From Alteromonas sp. M12 (lineage in GTDB: Bacteria; Pseudomonadota; Gammaproteobacteria; Enterobacterales; Alteromonadaceae): a stretch of 64,000 bases of DNA. A program made the position numbers and the translations under genes. Where the stretch lies: positions 2,790,001 to 2,854,000 of the forward strand of contig NZ_CP144164.1 in the NCBI RefSeq assembly GCF_037478005.1. The letters are read 5' to 3'. Under the pieces are notes generated by a model, which saw nothing but the letters and a program-made list of their open reading frames with translations, was not told the origin of the DNA and searched no databases. The first letter of the stretch is position 1, and each line of letters begins with the position of its first letter. Of the stretch, positions 30,408 through 39,821 are shown piece after piece.

Positions 30408-30803
30408 TTGTTGGAAAATAATACTAAAAAACTAATCCAAGCTGCCAAACAAGCGCAGCAAAATTCCTATTCTCCTTACTCAAATTTTAAAGTCGGGTCA
30501 GCCATTTTAGCGGACAACGGTAAAGTCTATGCTGGATGCAATATTGAAAATGCAGCCTACCCTTTAGGGCAATGTGCCGAGGCCGGTGCAATCGCAGCGA
30601 TGATTTTAGATGGTGGCAAAAAAATCGTTAAGATATTAGTCGCTAGTCCAAATGAAAAAATCTGTCCTCCCTGTGGCGGTTGCAGACAAAAAATTAAAGA
30701 ATTTGCTGATCAAGATACTGAAATTTTGATGTATGACACCAGCGATAATGTCAAAACAGTAGATATCAGTACATTGTTGCCTTTCGCGTTCGAACTGGAC
30801 TAA
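30408..30803 (+). CDS. cdd: cytidine deaminase
   Basis: 131 residues, homotetramer-type length. Zinc ligands and catalytic Glu appear as QCAEAGAI (C56, E58) and PPCGGCRQ (C89, C92); the substrate-binding SPYSNFKVGSA and GCNIENAAY are present. Converts cytidine or deoxycytidine to uridine forms in pyrimidine salvage. There is no in-frame ATG; the start must be TTG at 408 or 411 of this kilobase (30408 or 30411), because an upstream stop closes the frame. The CAE motif has Ala-Gly where many bacterial enzymes have Arg-Thr. Confidence 0.88.
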   Translation: MLENNTKKLIQAAKQAQQNSYSPYSNFKVGSAILADNGKVYAGCNIENAAYPLGQCAEAGAIAAMILDGGKKIVKILVASPNEKICPPCGGCRQKIKEFADQDTEILMYDTSDNVKTVDISTLLPFAFELD

Positions 30804-30905
30804 TAAACTCAAAATCAGTTGAAAACTAGACTTGGACAGCATGGGAAAAATCTGTGTTTATTGCTAGATTTAGAGATATATTTCTAACCATGGCAAGGAT
30901 TGCCA

Positions 30906-32165
30906 ATGCTAAAATTACTTTATCGGAAAATTGCATTTCTGGGGATCAATGAAAAGGATTTAGATAACCTCAGCCACATAAAAATAGTAAACACGATTTC
31001 ATTAATGGTGTTGATATTTTTAGTCTTGCAATTGCCTTTTATTGCTCGATTTTGGCAATATGGCGGCTTTCCAGTTCTTATCCTATGTGTGTTACACATC
31101 GCTATATTCATCCAGATCTTACGTTTCAACTGGCGTCATCACTTTGTCTCTGCCAGAGCACTTTTGATGTTTGGTTTTGTATCCTACATTGGTATATCAA
31201 GTGTAATTTGGAATATTAATCTACAATTCCACTTTCTGTTTATAATCGGTTTGTTTGTTAGTCCATTTTTATACCGCGATTGGGAAAAACGCCAATATAT
31301 TCCCAACTTGGTGATTTATGTCGTTTGTTTTTGCGGTATTGAAGCGTTCTGGCAATTTCCTCGTCAGACTTTTCAGGCAAACGAATTAGAAAAGTTTTGG
31401 CTGACAATGGGCACTTGTCTATTAATCTCTGCCGCAGCCATAACCTCTAGCTTATTGATTTATCAAAATTCCCGTACAGCTCATCTGAGAATGAGTCGAG
31501 ATAAAGCCCGCATATCACATTTGTTACAGAAAACCTTACCTAAGCCGTTGATTAAAAACCTACTAACAAACTTCACGACTCCGGCTCCATCCATGCAATT
31601 AGAGCAGCATTTTTGTTCAGTGTTATTTGCCGATATTCAGGGGTACACCCAACATTGTAGCAGTACAAATGAGCAAGAAATCATGCAGTTACTGAATTCA
31701 TTTTATTGCGAATTTGATTTAATCAGTAGACAAAATCAACTCCAAAAAATTAAAACCAATGGCGATCAATATATGGCGGTATGCGGAATTTACGAAAAGC
31801 GATTAAACCCAGCATTGCAGACATGTCTAGCAGCAAGGACTATGTTGGAAAGCTTTAATAATCTGTGTAATCACTTAAAATTAAACTTACAGATTAGAAT
31901 CGGCATAGCCAGTGGGCCACTTACGGCGGGATGTGTTGGATTAGATAATATGCTTTTTGATGTGTGGGGAGAAACGGTTAATTTAGCCTCTCGCTTAGAA
32001 AGTCATGGCCAAGCAAGCAAAGTACTAGTTTGTCAAAACACCTATTTACATTCTCGAGAGCAAATTAAATTTGAGAGTGTAGACAAGCTATACCTAAAAG
32101 GACTTGGTACACTTACCGCTTATTTTATAAGTGAGTCTCAATACGCACAGCAAAGGAAAAGTTAA
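30906..32165 (+). CDS. membrane class III adenylate cyclase
   Basis: 419 residues from ATG 30906 (AAGG seven bases upstream). Six membrane helices lie between about residues 30 and 190, followed by a short linker (RDKARISHLLQKTLP) and a catalytic domain (about 232-400). The metal-binding Asps are in FADIQGYT (near 243) and TNGDQYMA (near 287). IKTNGD carries the Lys and FDVWGETVNLASR the Asp that choose adenine in class IIIa cyclases, and its Asn and Arg bind ribose/phosphate. It makes cAMP in response to an unknown membrane signal. roxA follows after five bases. Confidence 0.88.
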   Translation: MLKLLYRKIAFLGINEKDLDNLSHIKIVNTISLMVLIFLVLQLPFIARFWQYGGFPVLILCVLHIAIFIQILRFNWRHHFVSARALLMFGFVSYIGISSVIWNINLQFHFLFIIGLFVSPFLYRDWEKRQYIPNLVIYVVCFCGIEAFWQFPRQTFQANELEKFWLTMGTCLLISAAAITSSLLIYQNSRTAHLRMSRDKARISHLLQKTLPKPLIKNLLTNFTTPAPSMQLEQHFCSVLFADIQGYTQHCSSTNEQEIMQLLNSFYCEFDLISRQNQLQKIKTNGDQYMAVCGIYEKRLNPALQTCLAARTMLESFNNLCNHLKLNLQIRIGIASGPLTAGCVGLDNMLFDVWGETVNLASRLESHGQASKVLVCQNTYLHSREQIKFESVDKLYLKGLGTLTAYFISESQYAQQRKS

Positions 32166-32170
32166 CGTTA

Positions 32171-33322
32171 ATGTACAAATTAAACATTCCCAATAAACAA
32201 CATTTTCTGACCGAATATTGGCAGAAAAAACCGCTTGTCATTCGTAAGGCTTTTTCTGACTTTGTTGATCCTCTAGACGAACATGAACTGGCAGGCCTTG
32301 CTCAAGAAGAGGAAGTAGATTCTCGTATCATTTCTAAAAAACAGGGAAAATGGTCCAACTCCCCTGGCCCATTTTCAGACTTTACCCCTTATTGCATAGG
32401 TGATTGGTCTTTGTTAGTGCAGTCTGTCGACCACTATATCCCCGAGGCAAAAATGTTGTTAGATAGTTTTGACTTTATTCCTAATTGGCGGGTCGATGAT
32501 CTAATGGTCAGTTATTCAGAAGCCAATGGAGGTGTTGGCCCTCATGTTGATCAATATGACGTATTTATTATTCAAGGACGTGGCTCTAGAAGATGGCAAG
32601 TTGGCGCAAATAAGCACCATGACTCCATACAACCCGCTAAAAACTTAAAACAAATAACCGGCTTTGACCCCATTATTGATGAAGTGCTTGAACCAGGTGA
32701 CCTAATTTATATCCCTCCCGGCTTTCCACATAATGGCGTAGCAATAACATCCTGTTTAAATTATTCAGTAGGCTTTCGTGCGCCGACACAAAGAGAATTG
32801 CTTGACGGTTTTGTCGATTATGCCCAAGCCAAGAATTTATTTAACCTTCGCTATAGCGATCCAGACTTAACCTTAAGAGATTCGCGTTTTGAAATTAAGC
32901 CGTCAGAAATTGAAAAACTAAAAAATATGTTTAACCAAATGATCAATTCTGTACATTTTGATGATTTTATCGCTACCTACTTCACCGAAACCAAAGATGT
33001 AGATATGTATGAGGCTGATTTAACAGAAAATTATTCACTTAATGAAATTGTTAATTTACTCGACTCAGGAGTAAGCTTTGAGCGCAAACTGGACACCAAA
33101 ATAATCCAGCAGAAAGTAAGATTAAACAATAAATATCAAATGGTTACATGGATAAATCAACACAGAATTAACGTTGAATCTGAACATGAAAGTATGCTTT
33201 TTAAAATGCTCAATTCCAGCGTTTTAGATAAACAAACGAAAATTAATTACGCTGACGGCTTAATTTTTAACCAAATCTTGGCTAAACTCGTTAATGCAGG
33301 GGGGTGGTTCCCTGATATTTAA
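32171..33322 (+). CDS. roxA: ribosomal oxygenase RoxA (uL16 arginine 3-hydroxylase, YcfD family)
   Basis: 383 residues, a JmjC/cupin Fe(II)- and 2-oxoglutarate-dependent oxygenase. The iron triad is H125 and D127 in GPHVDQYDVF plus H187 in PPGFPHNGV. GRGSRRWQVG is the conserved strand after the first ligands, and the C-terminal helical dimerisation and winged-helix part is present. E. coli YcfD hydroxylates an arginine of ribosomal protein uL16 in an oxygen-dependent way. It is the middle gene of an adenylate cyclase-roxA-GNAT operon. Confidence 0.92.
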   Translation: MYKLNIPNKQHFLTEYWQKKPLVIRKAFSDFVDPLDEHELAGLAQEEEVDSRIISKKQGKWSNSPGPFSDFTPYCIGDWSLLVQSVDHYIPEAKMLLDSFDFIPNWRVDDLMVSYSEANGGVGPHVDQYDVFIIQGRGSRRWQVGANKHHDSIQPAKNLKQITGFDPIIDEVLEPGDLIYIPPGFPHNGVAITSCLNYSVGFRAPTQRELLDGFVDYAQAKNLFNLRYSDPDLTLRDSRFEIKPSEIEKLKNMFNQMINSVHFDDFIATYFTETKDVDMYEADLTENYSLNEIVNLLDSGVSFERKLDTKIIQQKVRLNNKYQMVTWINQHRINVESEHESMLFKMLNSSVLDKQTKINYADGLIFNQILAKLVNAGGWFPDI

Positions 33323-33343
33323 GATACTTTAAGGAGCGCTTTA

Positions 33344-33802
33344 GTGACGTTGACGGTACAAAACGTTGACTGGGAAAAAGCAAAACATACGCTTAGTAGG
33401 TTAAGAGAAAAGGTATTTGTTTACGAGTGGCGCATTCCTCGAGAATGCGAATTTGATCAGCAAGATGTGCATGCAACCCATGTACTTGTGCTAGACAATG
33501 AAAAACAAGAAATCGCGACAGGCAGATTAACCACCAGAGGGGAAATTGGCCGCGTAGCAGTTGTTCCAAAATTTCGTGGACCTGAAGTCTACCGCATACT
33601 GTTTGCTGCACTACTAGAGAATGCACATCGTCTAGGTTTGCAACAAGTATACGTTCAGTGTGATTTGGAAGGTGTAGAATATTATCAAAACCAGGGATTC
33701 AACCCAGTCGGTCCAGTCTATATGGACGCAGGAATAGCCAGACAAAAAATGGCATGTTCCACAGCAGAATTTTCACTCAACAGAGTGGATTTGACACATT
33801 AA
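33344..33802 (+). CDS. GNAT family N-acetyltransferase
   Basis: 152 residues from GTG 33344, with AAGGAG seven bases upstream deciding the start. The fold markers are the early REKVFVYEWRIPRECEFD strand-helix, the central ATGRLTTRGEIGRVAVVP, the acetyl-CoA loop KFRGPEVYRIL (a variant of R/Q-x-x-G-x-G/A) and the late YYQNQGFNPVGPVYMDAG. This pattern is that of the ElaA/YjcF group. Acceptor unknown. Last gene of the cyclase-roxA operon, ended by the terminator at 33801. Confidence 0.87.
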   Translation: MTLTVQNVDWEKAKHTLSRLREKVFVYEWRIPRECEFDQQDVHATHVLVLDNEKQEIATGRLTTRGEIGRVAVVPKFRGPEVYRILFAALLENAHRLGLQQVYVQCDLEGVEYYQNQGFNPVGPVYMDAGIARQKMACSTAEFSLNRVDLTH

Positions 33803-33830
33803 AACAGCACCTAAGGTGCTGTTTTATTTT
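33801..33830. terminator. bidirectional intrinsic terminator
   Basis: AAAACAGCACC and GGTGCTGTTTT, eleven-base perfect arms around TAA, followed by TATTTT on the plus strand and preceded by A residues that serve the minus strand. It sits between the convergent GNAT and DUF4826-like genes. Confidence 0.85.
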
Positions 33831-33851
33831 GCATAGCTTTTGATTGAAAAT

Positions 33852-34280
33852 CTATGCTTTGCCGCCCTTGATTTCTTTCCACAAATCTTCTTGATTATAC
33901 AAAGCATACAAGCCTTCCGCTCGGGTAACTAACATCTCTGCAAACTGTTTTTGGGTTTTATCAATATTTCCGCTTTCTTCAATATCTTGTGCTTTCAATT
34001 GCCATTGAAAAGAAAATCGACGAAGCACATCTCTCGCGTTTTTTTCACTTTCATATGGCATAAAATCACAAGGTAGATCGCCACTGATTACCCAATAAAA
34101 TTTCTTGTCTAGTGCTTTGATTTTCCAAACTGCTACATAAGGTGCTAGGTAACGACATTCTTCGGTCACCACCGAATCAAAAATAACACCATTTTCTGCT
34201 AAATGTTTATTGGCTCGCTGAAACTGCGAACGCACCCACTGAGTCATTTGCTCCTGACTCATGGCCTGAGGTTGTGTCAT
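33852..34280 (-). CDS. DUF4826-like protein
   Basis: 142 residues with no signal peptide or membrane segment. Begins MTQPQAMSQEQMTQWVRSQF and has YLAPYVAVWKIKALDKKFYWVISGDLPCDFM in the middle (parts YLAPYVAVWK and FYWVISGDLPCDF), followed by helices. I associate this pattern with the DUF4826 family found in Alteromonadales and Shewanella, without certainty. Function unknown. It follows the ydiJ-like gene by 18 bases and is probably cotranscribed with it. Confidence 0.65.
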   Translation of the reverse strand: MTQPQAMSQEQMTQWVRSQFQRANKHLAENGVIFDSVVTEECRYLAPYVAVWKIKALDKKFYWVISGDLPCDFMPYESEKNARDVLRRFSFQWQLKAQDIEESGNIDKTQKQFAEMLVTRAEGLYALYNQEDLWKEIKGGKA

Positions 34281-34298
34281 AACTATCCTTATCGATTA

Positions 34299-37200
34299 TT
34301 ATTTCTGTAATACTGCTAACAGAGCCTGTACTGGATGCTTAGGCTTGAAACCTTCGTATCTGTTCACCTGAGTACGGCATGAATATCCTGTTGCCAAAAG
34401 CGTTTGCTGAGGAACTGAATCTACAGCTTGCTTCCAGCTTAAATCATAAATTCCTTTTGATTCTTGTTGATGAATTAACTCATGACCAAAAGAGCCTGCC
34501 ATCCCACAGCACCCAGTGGCAATCGATGTTAACTCTAAACCGAACCAAGAGAATATTGTGCGCCATTGCTCATCGTTACCGGCAATACTGGTTTTTTCGG
34601 TACAGTGAGAAATGAGCTTAAATTCAAGACCATCTGGGTTACGAACTTGCATTCTTTCTAGTAGCTCTCTTTCTAAAGACTGACTAGCAAGCCATTCGTT
34701 CACTAGTTGAACCTGAAAATTACCGCGTTGGTTGCCTAGAATACGACGATATTCATCTCGATAACATAGTACTAAAGAACCATCGATACCGATCATAGGT
34801 AAATTCAGTTCACAAACCTGATTTAAAAAATCTGCTGTGTTTTGCGCTGTTTTAGCAAATTTAGCTAAAAAGCCTTTCACATGCTGAGGTTTCCCATTCG
34901 GCTTAAACGGCAAAATAACAGGATTAAAATGCAGTTTTTGCAATAATTGAATCAACTCATCCACCACTTCAGCTTCATAAAAGCTAGTGAAAGGGTCTTG
35001 TACTATCAACACTGTTTTTAATTTTTGTTCCTCATCTAATGCGGATAGAGCCTGTAAATCGAAGGGCATGATTTGATTTTGTTCAAGTCGCTTATCCAGC
35101 GAAGGCTCAGACAATAATGGCGCATCAACGTAACCTATATATCGTTTGATTGCTTCTTTGAGCAAAGGTTGACGCTGGAAAAAGTTAATCATTGCAGGCG
35201 CTTTTGCCATCCATGGAGCCATAGATTCAATGTTCGCAGTTAACACATCTTTAGCCGGCCGCAAGTAGCGCTGATAATACATGGCTAAAAATCGTGAACG
35301 GAAAGACGGCACATCAACATTCACCGGACATTGGCTGGCACAGGCTTTACAGGCTAGACAACCTTCCATCACCTCTAATACTTCGTGTGAAAAGTCGGTG
35401 TTTTTCGATTTGTAGCGAGTATTTTGTAGACGTTCAAACCAAGATGGCGTTTCTTCGCCTTTTTCTAATTCAATCACGTTAACGTTATTTTGACTAAGCA
35501 AGCGTAACCATTCTCTGATCATGCCTGCGCGACCTTTAGGCGTATGACGGCGATCACGAGTGATTTTACTGGAAGGACACATGGTTGATTTGGTGTCGTA
35601 GTTATAACAAAGCGCATTGCCATTACAGCTCATTGCCACCTCAAACGAGTCGCGAACCGCAATAGGTATTTGGCTGTCTAAGTCTCCCCTTTTCAAATCG
35701 GAGACTTTAACCAGTTCTTCAGTGGAATCGATAGGCGTGCAAATTTTCCCCGGATTCATCTTATTCAAGGGATCAAATACACTTTTAATTTTACGTAACT
35801 CTAGAAAAAGCTCTTCACCAAAAAATTCAGGGCCATATTCACTGCGGTAGCCCTTACCATGCTCGCCCCACATCAAACCGCCATATTTAGAGACTAAAGC
35901 GACTACTTCATCAGAAATTTCTTGCATGATTTGCTGTTGATTAGGATCGCACATATCAAGGGCTGGCCGCACATGCAGTACACCCGCATCAACATGACCA
36001 AACATGCCATAAGCAAGTCCTTTGCTATCTAAAAGAGCTCTGAACTCCATAATAAAATCAGCTAAATTTTCCGGTGGTACCGCTGTATCTTCAGTGAATG
36101 GAATGGGTTTTTTCCAGCCATCCGCTTTCCCCAACAAACCGACAGACTTTTTACGCATTGCATAAATGCGATTAATATCGGCCACATCATAGGTTAATTG
36201 ATAACCAATTATGCCGTCTAATCCATGTTTTTGAGCATTGTCTAAGGTTTCACTTAGCTGCGCTATTTTAGCTTCTATTTCGGCTTTATCTTCGCTGTTG
36301 TACTCGACCATATTTAATCCGAGCACTTCTTTGCCGGGCACATCTTGAATAAGATCTTTAACAGAGTGCCAAACAATATCTTGTTTCGCCAAATTGAGTA
36401 CTTTGCTATCGACCGTTTCCACCGAAGTCGCATTTGCGGCAACCATATGAGGAGCATGACGCAAAGCCGATTCAAATGAATCGTATTTGATATTAACCAA
36501 GGCTTTGCATTTAGCAATAGGGGTAATATTCAGTTTTGCCTCAGCCACAAAGACTAAGGATCCCTCAGAGCCGGTTATAACACGGCTGATATCCAACTGA
36601 GTTAAATCATCGGATACAGTGTGTTCAAGATCGTATCCCGTCAAAAAGCGATTCATTCGCGGAAATTTAGCCAGAATTTGCTGACGTTTATCAACGCAAG
36701 TAGCAATTAATTGTGATGTGATACTCGTTAAACGGCTCGGTTGAGATGGGTCATTTTTGACATTTTCGATTGCCGTTGGTGCCGTTTCTAAAACCGTACC
36801 ATCAACCAGTACCGATGTTAGCCCAAGCACATGATCACTGGTTTTCCCATATACTAAAGATCCTTGCCCTGATGCATCAGTGCTAATCATCCCGCCAATA
36901 GTGGCGCGGTTACTAGTGGACAAATCAGGCGCAAAGAAAAAGCCCAGGGGACGGAGCGCATCATTTAACTGATCTTTCACTACCCCAGCTTGCACCCTAA
37001 CCCAACTTTGCTGCGCATTGATTTCAAGTATCTGATTCATGTGCCGGGAAACATCGACAATAATGCCACTTGTGAGAGACTGACCATTAGTCCCAGTGCC
37101 GCCTCCCCTAGCGCTAAATTTGACGCCATCGTATTGATTTGAAGTTTTACCAATCAGGGTCAGATCGGCTGTCGTTTTAGGAAACACAACAGCTTGAGGT

Positions 37201-37352
37201 AATTTTTGATAAATAGAGTTATCAGTGGCAACAGCCAGACGGCTAGCGTAACTGTATTCAATATCACCAGTAAAGCCAGAAGACTTTAAATCTTCCAAAT
37301 ACATTTGATAGTGATTTTCTAAAGCGGATTGAGGATCAATACTCGGTAACAT
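34299..37352 (-). CDS. ydiJ: FAD-linked oxidase / iron-sulfur protein, YdiJ family
   Basis: About 1017 residues from ATG 37352. An N-terminal PCMH-type FAD-binding domain (FSARGGGTGTNGQSL near 76-90) is followed by a vanillyl-alcohol-oxidase-like C-terminal cap, then a ferredoxin-like segment with CLACKACASQCPVNVDVP (near 664-681), and a C-terminal CCG-type domain (GCCGMAGSFG). YdiJ of enterics oxidises D-2-hydroxyglutarate and related 2-hydroxy acids and passes electrons on. Only one complete CxxCxxCxxxCP cluster motif is evident, with a second Cys set near residue 575-590 (CNGNALCYNY). Confidence 0.9.
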   Translation of the reverse strand: MLPSIDPQSALENHYQMYLEDLKSSGFTGDIEYSYASRLAVATDNSIYQKLPQAVVFPKTTADLTLIGKTSNQYDGVKFSARGGGTGTNGQSLTSGIIVDVSRHMNQILEINAQQSWVRVQAGVVKDQLNDALRPLGFFFAPDLSTSNRATIGGMISTDASGQGSLVYGKTSDHVLGLTSVLVDGTVLETAPTAIENVKNDPSQPSRLTSITSQLIATCVDKRQQILAKFPRMNRFLTGYDLEHTVSDDLTQLDISRVITGSEGSLVFVAEAKLNITPIAKCKALVNIKYDSFESALRHAPHMVAANATSVETVDSKVLNLAKQDIVWHSVKDLIQDVPGKEVLGLNMVEYNSEDKAEIEAKIAQLSETLDNAQKHGLDGIIGYQLTYDVADINRIYAMRKKSVGLLGKADGWKKPIPFTEDTAVPPENLADFIMEFRALLDSKGLAYGMFGHVDAGVLHVRPALDMCDPNQQQIMQEISDEVVALVSKYGGLMWGEHGKGYRSEYGPEFFGEELFLELRKIKSVFDPLNKMNPGKICTPIDSTEELVKVSDLKRGDLDSQIPIAVRDSFEVAMSCNGNALCYNYDTKSTMCPSSKITRDRRHTPKGRAGMIREWLRLLSQNNVNVIELEKGEETPSWFERLQNTRYKSKNTDFSHEVLEVMEGCLACKACASQCPVNVDVPSFRSRFLAMYYQRYLRPAKDVLTANIESMAPWMAKAPAMINFFQRQPLLKEAIKRYIGYVDAPLLSEPSLDKRLEQNQIMPFDLQALSALDEEQKLKTVLIVQDPFTSFYEAEVVDELIQLLQKLHFNPVILPFKPNGKPQHVKGFLAKFAKTAQNTADFLNQVCELNLPMIGIDGSLVLCYRDEYRRILGNQRGNFQVQLVNEWLASQSLERELLERMQVRNPDGLEFKLISHCTEKTSIAGNDEQWRTIFSWFGLELTSIATGCCGMAGSFGHELIHQQESKGIYDLSWKQAVDSVPQQTLLATGYSCRTQVNRYEGFKPKHPVQALLAVLQK

Positions 37353-37505
37353 TGTCACTGTTTTAAACGTCCAAATAAGATGGGCATATTATAGCGTTAT
37401 GCCTAGTTCTTTACCTACATTCATTGAATATAATTTATATGCTAAATTTATCATAGCCATTCAACTATCTATTTGATTTCTATGGCACTAAAAATTCTAA
37501 CGGTT

Positions 37506-38333
37506 TCACTCTTGGATCATTACGTTTAACCATAATGGCGTAATTTTCTGATAGTATTCAACAGTTTGCTCGAAAAGCCTAGTTCGTGCTGGCAAGTCAA
37601 TTAAATCTTCCGGTAACCAAGGATCTTTGGATAAGTATTCGACAACTAAACGCCCTATAGCAAAGCTACGAATGAGAATATCTTTATCTGATAACGTTTC
37701 CAACAATTCACTTTCACTGAAAATCAATTCGTAAGCTTTATGATAAAACTGATTTAATTTATCCAACGGCCAACTTTGCGTGAATAAACCAATAGATGCT
37801 TCATCGATATCGGTCAAACAGCAGGTTAAAAATTGAGGCTCCTCAACAACCGAATGAAAGTGAAAAAGTGTTTCTTCTCTTAAATCTATTAGGTTATTAG
37901 GTCTCAACCACCCCAAGGATGGAAAGGATTTAAAACCAAGCAAATCAGCTTTATTGTTTAACCGCCGCATTATCGTTGGGCTAAACTTATGCTGCAGTTG
38001 ATTCACCAACAGCCATTCACCATCCCAATTCGCGCTGCGCTGCTGCATATCTAACCAGAATCGAGGCAGTACAAAAGGTTTTCGACTTTTTGCCAGTGAA
38101 TATTTACCGTTTTCGCGGATTAACTTACCTTGTTTAGTTTGTCGAGATAAGGCCATACGCAAGGATGCTTCACTTATCTCTAGCTTATCGGCAATCACCA
38201 GCAATTGTTTTGCCGATAGGCTTGTAAGCTCAGATATTTGAAATCCCTTGATGGCACTTAATAATTCTAAAACTTTTTTATCTGCGCTGTCTGCAGCGAG
38301 TCGTTCAATAGCAACTTGATAATTTAACTTCAT
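37506..38333 (-). CDS. PaaX-like transcriptional regulator
   Basis: 275 residues. A winged helix near the N-terminus contains KLEISEASLRMALSRQTKQG and then IRENGKYSLA, the DNA-binding signature of PaaX (phenylacetyl-CoA-responsive repressor). The middle (WDGEWLLVNQ) and the C-terminal helical part also follow PaaX. No phenylacetate genes are nearby; instead it is divergent from a fatty acid desaturase gene 70 bases away, so an acyl-CoA effector is plausible but unproven. Confidence 0.8.
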   Translation of the reverse strand: MKLNYQVAIERLAADSADKKVLELLSAIKGFQISELTSLSAKQLLVIADKLEISEASLRMALSRQTKQGKLIRENGKYSLAKSRKPFVLPRFWLDMQQRSANWDGEWLLVNQLQHKFSPTIMRRLNNKADLLGFKSFPSLGWLRPNNLIDLREETLFHFHSVVEEPQFLTCCLTDIDEASIGLFTQSWPLDKLNQFYHKAYELIFSESELLETLSDKDILIRSFAIGRLVVEYLSKDPWLPEDLIDLPARTRLFEQTVEYYQKITPLWLNVMIQE

Positions 38334-38403
38334 AACAAATAATTTGCAATATCCCTATTTTTTGTTATACCTATAAAAGGTCTCTCTACTTGGATTTAAG
38401 ACT

Positions 38404-39342
38404 TTGCTAAAACTATCAGATTATATTTCTTCTGACGAATTGAAAGCCCTATGCCAAACTTCTGATTTGGTGGGATGGTATCGTGTTTTTATAAACTATG
38501 CATTGATTTCCATTGCAATAATAGTTTTGCTGAGCTTTCCATATTGGTACACATTTATTTGTTGCAGTTGGATTATCGGAGGGCGAATTTTGGGTATCGC
38601 TATCCTTAATCACGACGCTGGACATAACACTTTATTTCGCACTCCCAGCCTTAACCACTACGTCGGCCGTTGGCTACTTGGTGGTTTAGTACTGGTTGAT
38701 TATCAAGCCTTTAAAAACGGTCATGCACAACACCATCGTTATGCAGGCACAGGTAAAGATCCAGACAAAATATTTGTTGCAAACTATCCTGCAACGCCCG
38801 CCAGTATGGCCCGTAAGCTTCTCCGAGATTTTAGCGGAGTGAATGGATTCAAAGAAATTGTCTACCAGATTAAAGTATCTACTTGGCAAAAACGCTTACC
38901 CAACATCGTTGTTCATGGGATTTTCATCGCTAGTTTGATATTTTTTGACGTACTATGGGCATACGCTGCGTTTTGGGTAGGTTACCTATTCATATATCCT
39001 GCTCTGAGCAGAATTAGGATCATCGGCGAACACGGCGCAGTTACCGATATAGACGCATTAGATCCACGCTTAAACACCCGTACCACATTGGCAAATCCAA
39101 TTGTCGCTTTATTAATTTGTCCGAATGATGTGAATTATCACTTGGAACATCATATCCATCAAAAAATACCAGCACAAAATTTGAAAAAGGCCCATCAGTT
39201 ATTCAAACAAAAAGGCATGTACGACGGTTTCGATTGTGTAGCAAACAATTATTGGCAAGTGATGAAAAAGTGCATTTCAAAACGCCATGGCAAATCCAAA
39301 AATATTCATCATGCGCCGTCATCTGTGAGCAATATGAGCTAG
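38404..39342 (+). CDS. membrane fatty acid desaturase
   Basis: 312 residues from a TTG start; no in-frame ATG precedes the conserved part. Histidine boxes are HDAGHN (near 78-83), HAQHH (near 103-107) and NYHLEHHIH (near 246-254), which bind the di-iron centre. Two pairs of membrane helices flank them. It introduces double bonds into acyl chains of lipids, relevant to cold adaptation. Its 5' region is shared with the divergent PaaX-like gene. Confidence 0.88.
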   Translation: MLKLSDYISSDELKALCQTSDLVGWYRVFINYALISIAIIVLLSFPYWYTFICCSWIIGGRILGIAILNHDAGHNTLFRTPSLNHYVGRWLLGGLVLVDYQAFKNGHAQHHRYAGTGKDPDKIFVANYPATPASMARKLLRDFSGVNGFKEIVYQIKVSTWQKRLPNIVVHGIFIASLIFFDVLWAYAAFWVGYLFIYPALSRIRIIGEHGAVTDIDALDPRLNTRTTLANPIVALLICPNDVNYHLEHHIHQKIPAQNLKKAHQLFKQKGMYDGFDCVANNYWQVMKKCISKRHGKSKNIHHAPSSVSNMS

Positions 39343-39513
39343 AACCTATGAGTTGGAAATAATTCAACACAACTTGTTACAAGCCGAAACACATTTAAAT
39401 CGAATTAAACACTACACTGTGATCCTAATCTGTGGTTTTTTACGCACAACAGAAATGCAGTGGGTTATGCCATAACTCAATAACGTCAGTAGCAACGGAT
39501 AAAAGAGAAGCAT

Positions 39514-39732
39514 ATGAAAAAGGCAATTCGAATTACGATAGGCGCAGTGCTATCCGCTGTGGGGATTGTTTTCGCGATCTTACCAGGTTCAATTCTATTT
39601 TTGATCAGCGGGTTAATGCTCTTGAGTTACGACATACCACTGGCTCGGAAATGCTTGCAAAAATGTCAAAACTCTATGAGTGTCACTGCTCGACGATTAG
39701 ACAGATACCTGCTTAACCGAAAGTATCGTTAG
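39514..39732 (+). CDS. small PGPGW-type membrane protein
   Basis: 72 residues: an N-terminal helix IRITIGAVLSAVGIVFAI, a short ILPGSI turn and a second helix LFLISGLMLLSYDI, then a basic tail. This is the layout of the PGPGW putative transmembrane family (here reduced to LPGS). AGAG lies before the ATG. Function unknown. A second frame over the same bases (39432-39716) lacks these features. Confidence 0.7.
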   Translation: MKKAIRITIGAVLSAVGIVFAILPGSILFLISGLMLLSYDIPLARKCLQKCQNSMSVTARRLDRYLLNRKYR

Positions 39733-39754
39733 ATAACTAAGCGCAATTTAAATA

Positions 39755-39790
39755 CAAAAAAAGGCAGGATGAACCTGCCTTTGTTGTTTT
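39755..39790. terminator. bidirectional intrinsic terminator
   Basis: AAAGGCAGG and CCTGCCTTT (39760-39768 and 39774-39782) form a nine-base stem, with an A-run before it and TTGTTGTTTT after. It serves the PGPGW gene on the plus strand and ppsA on the minus strand. Confidence 0.85.
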
Positions 39791-39821
39791 AACTATAAAT
39801 TAGTTTAATGACGATAAACTA

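Noticed and set aside
39432..39716. 94-residue frame overlapping the PGPGW-type gene
   Set aside because: Low-complexity read-through in another frame; the 72-residue frame at 39514 has membrane helices and a ribosome site.
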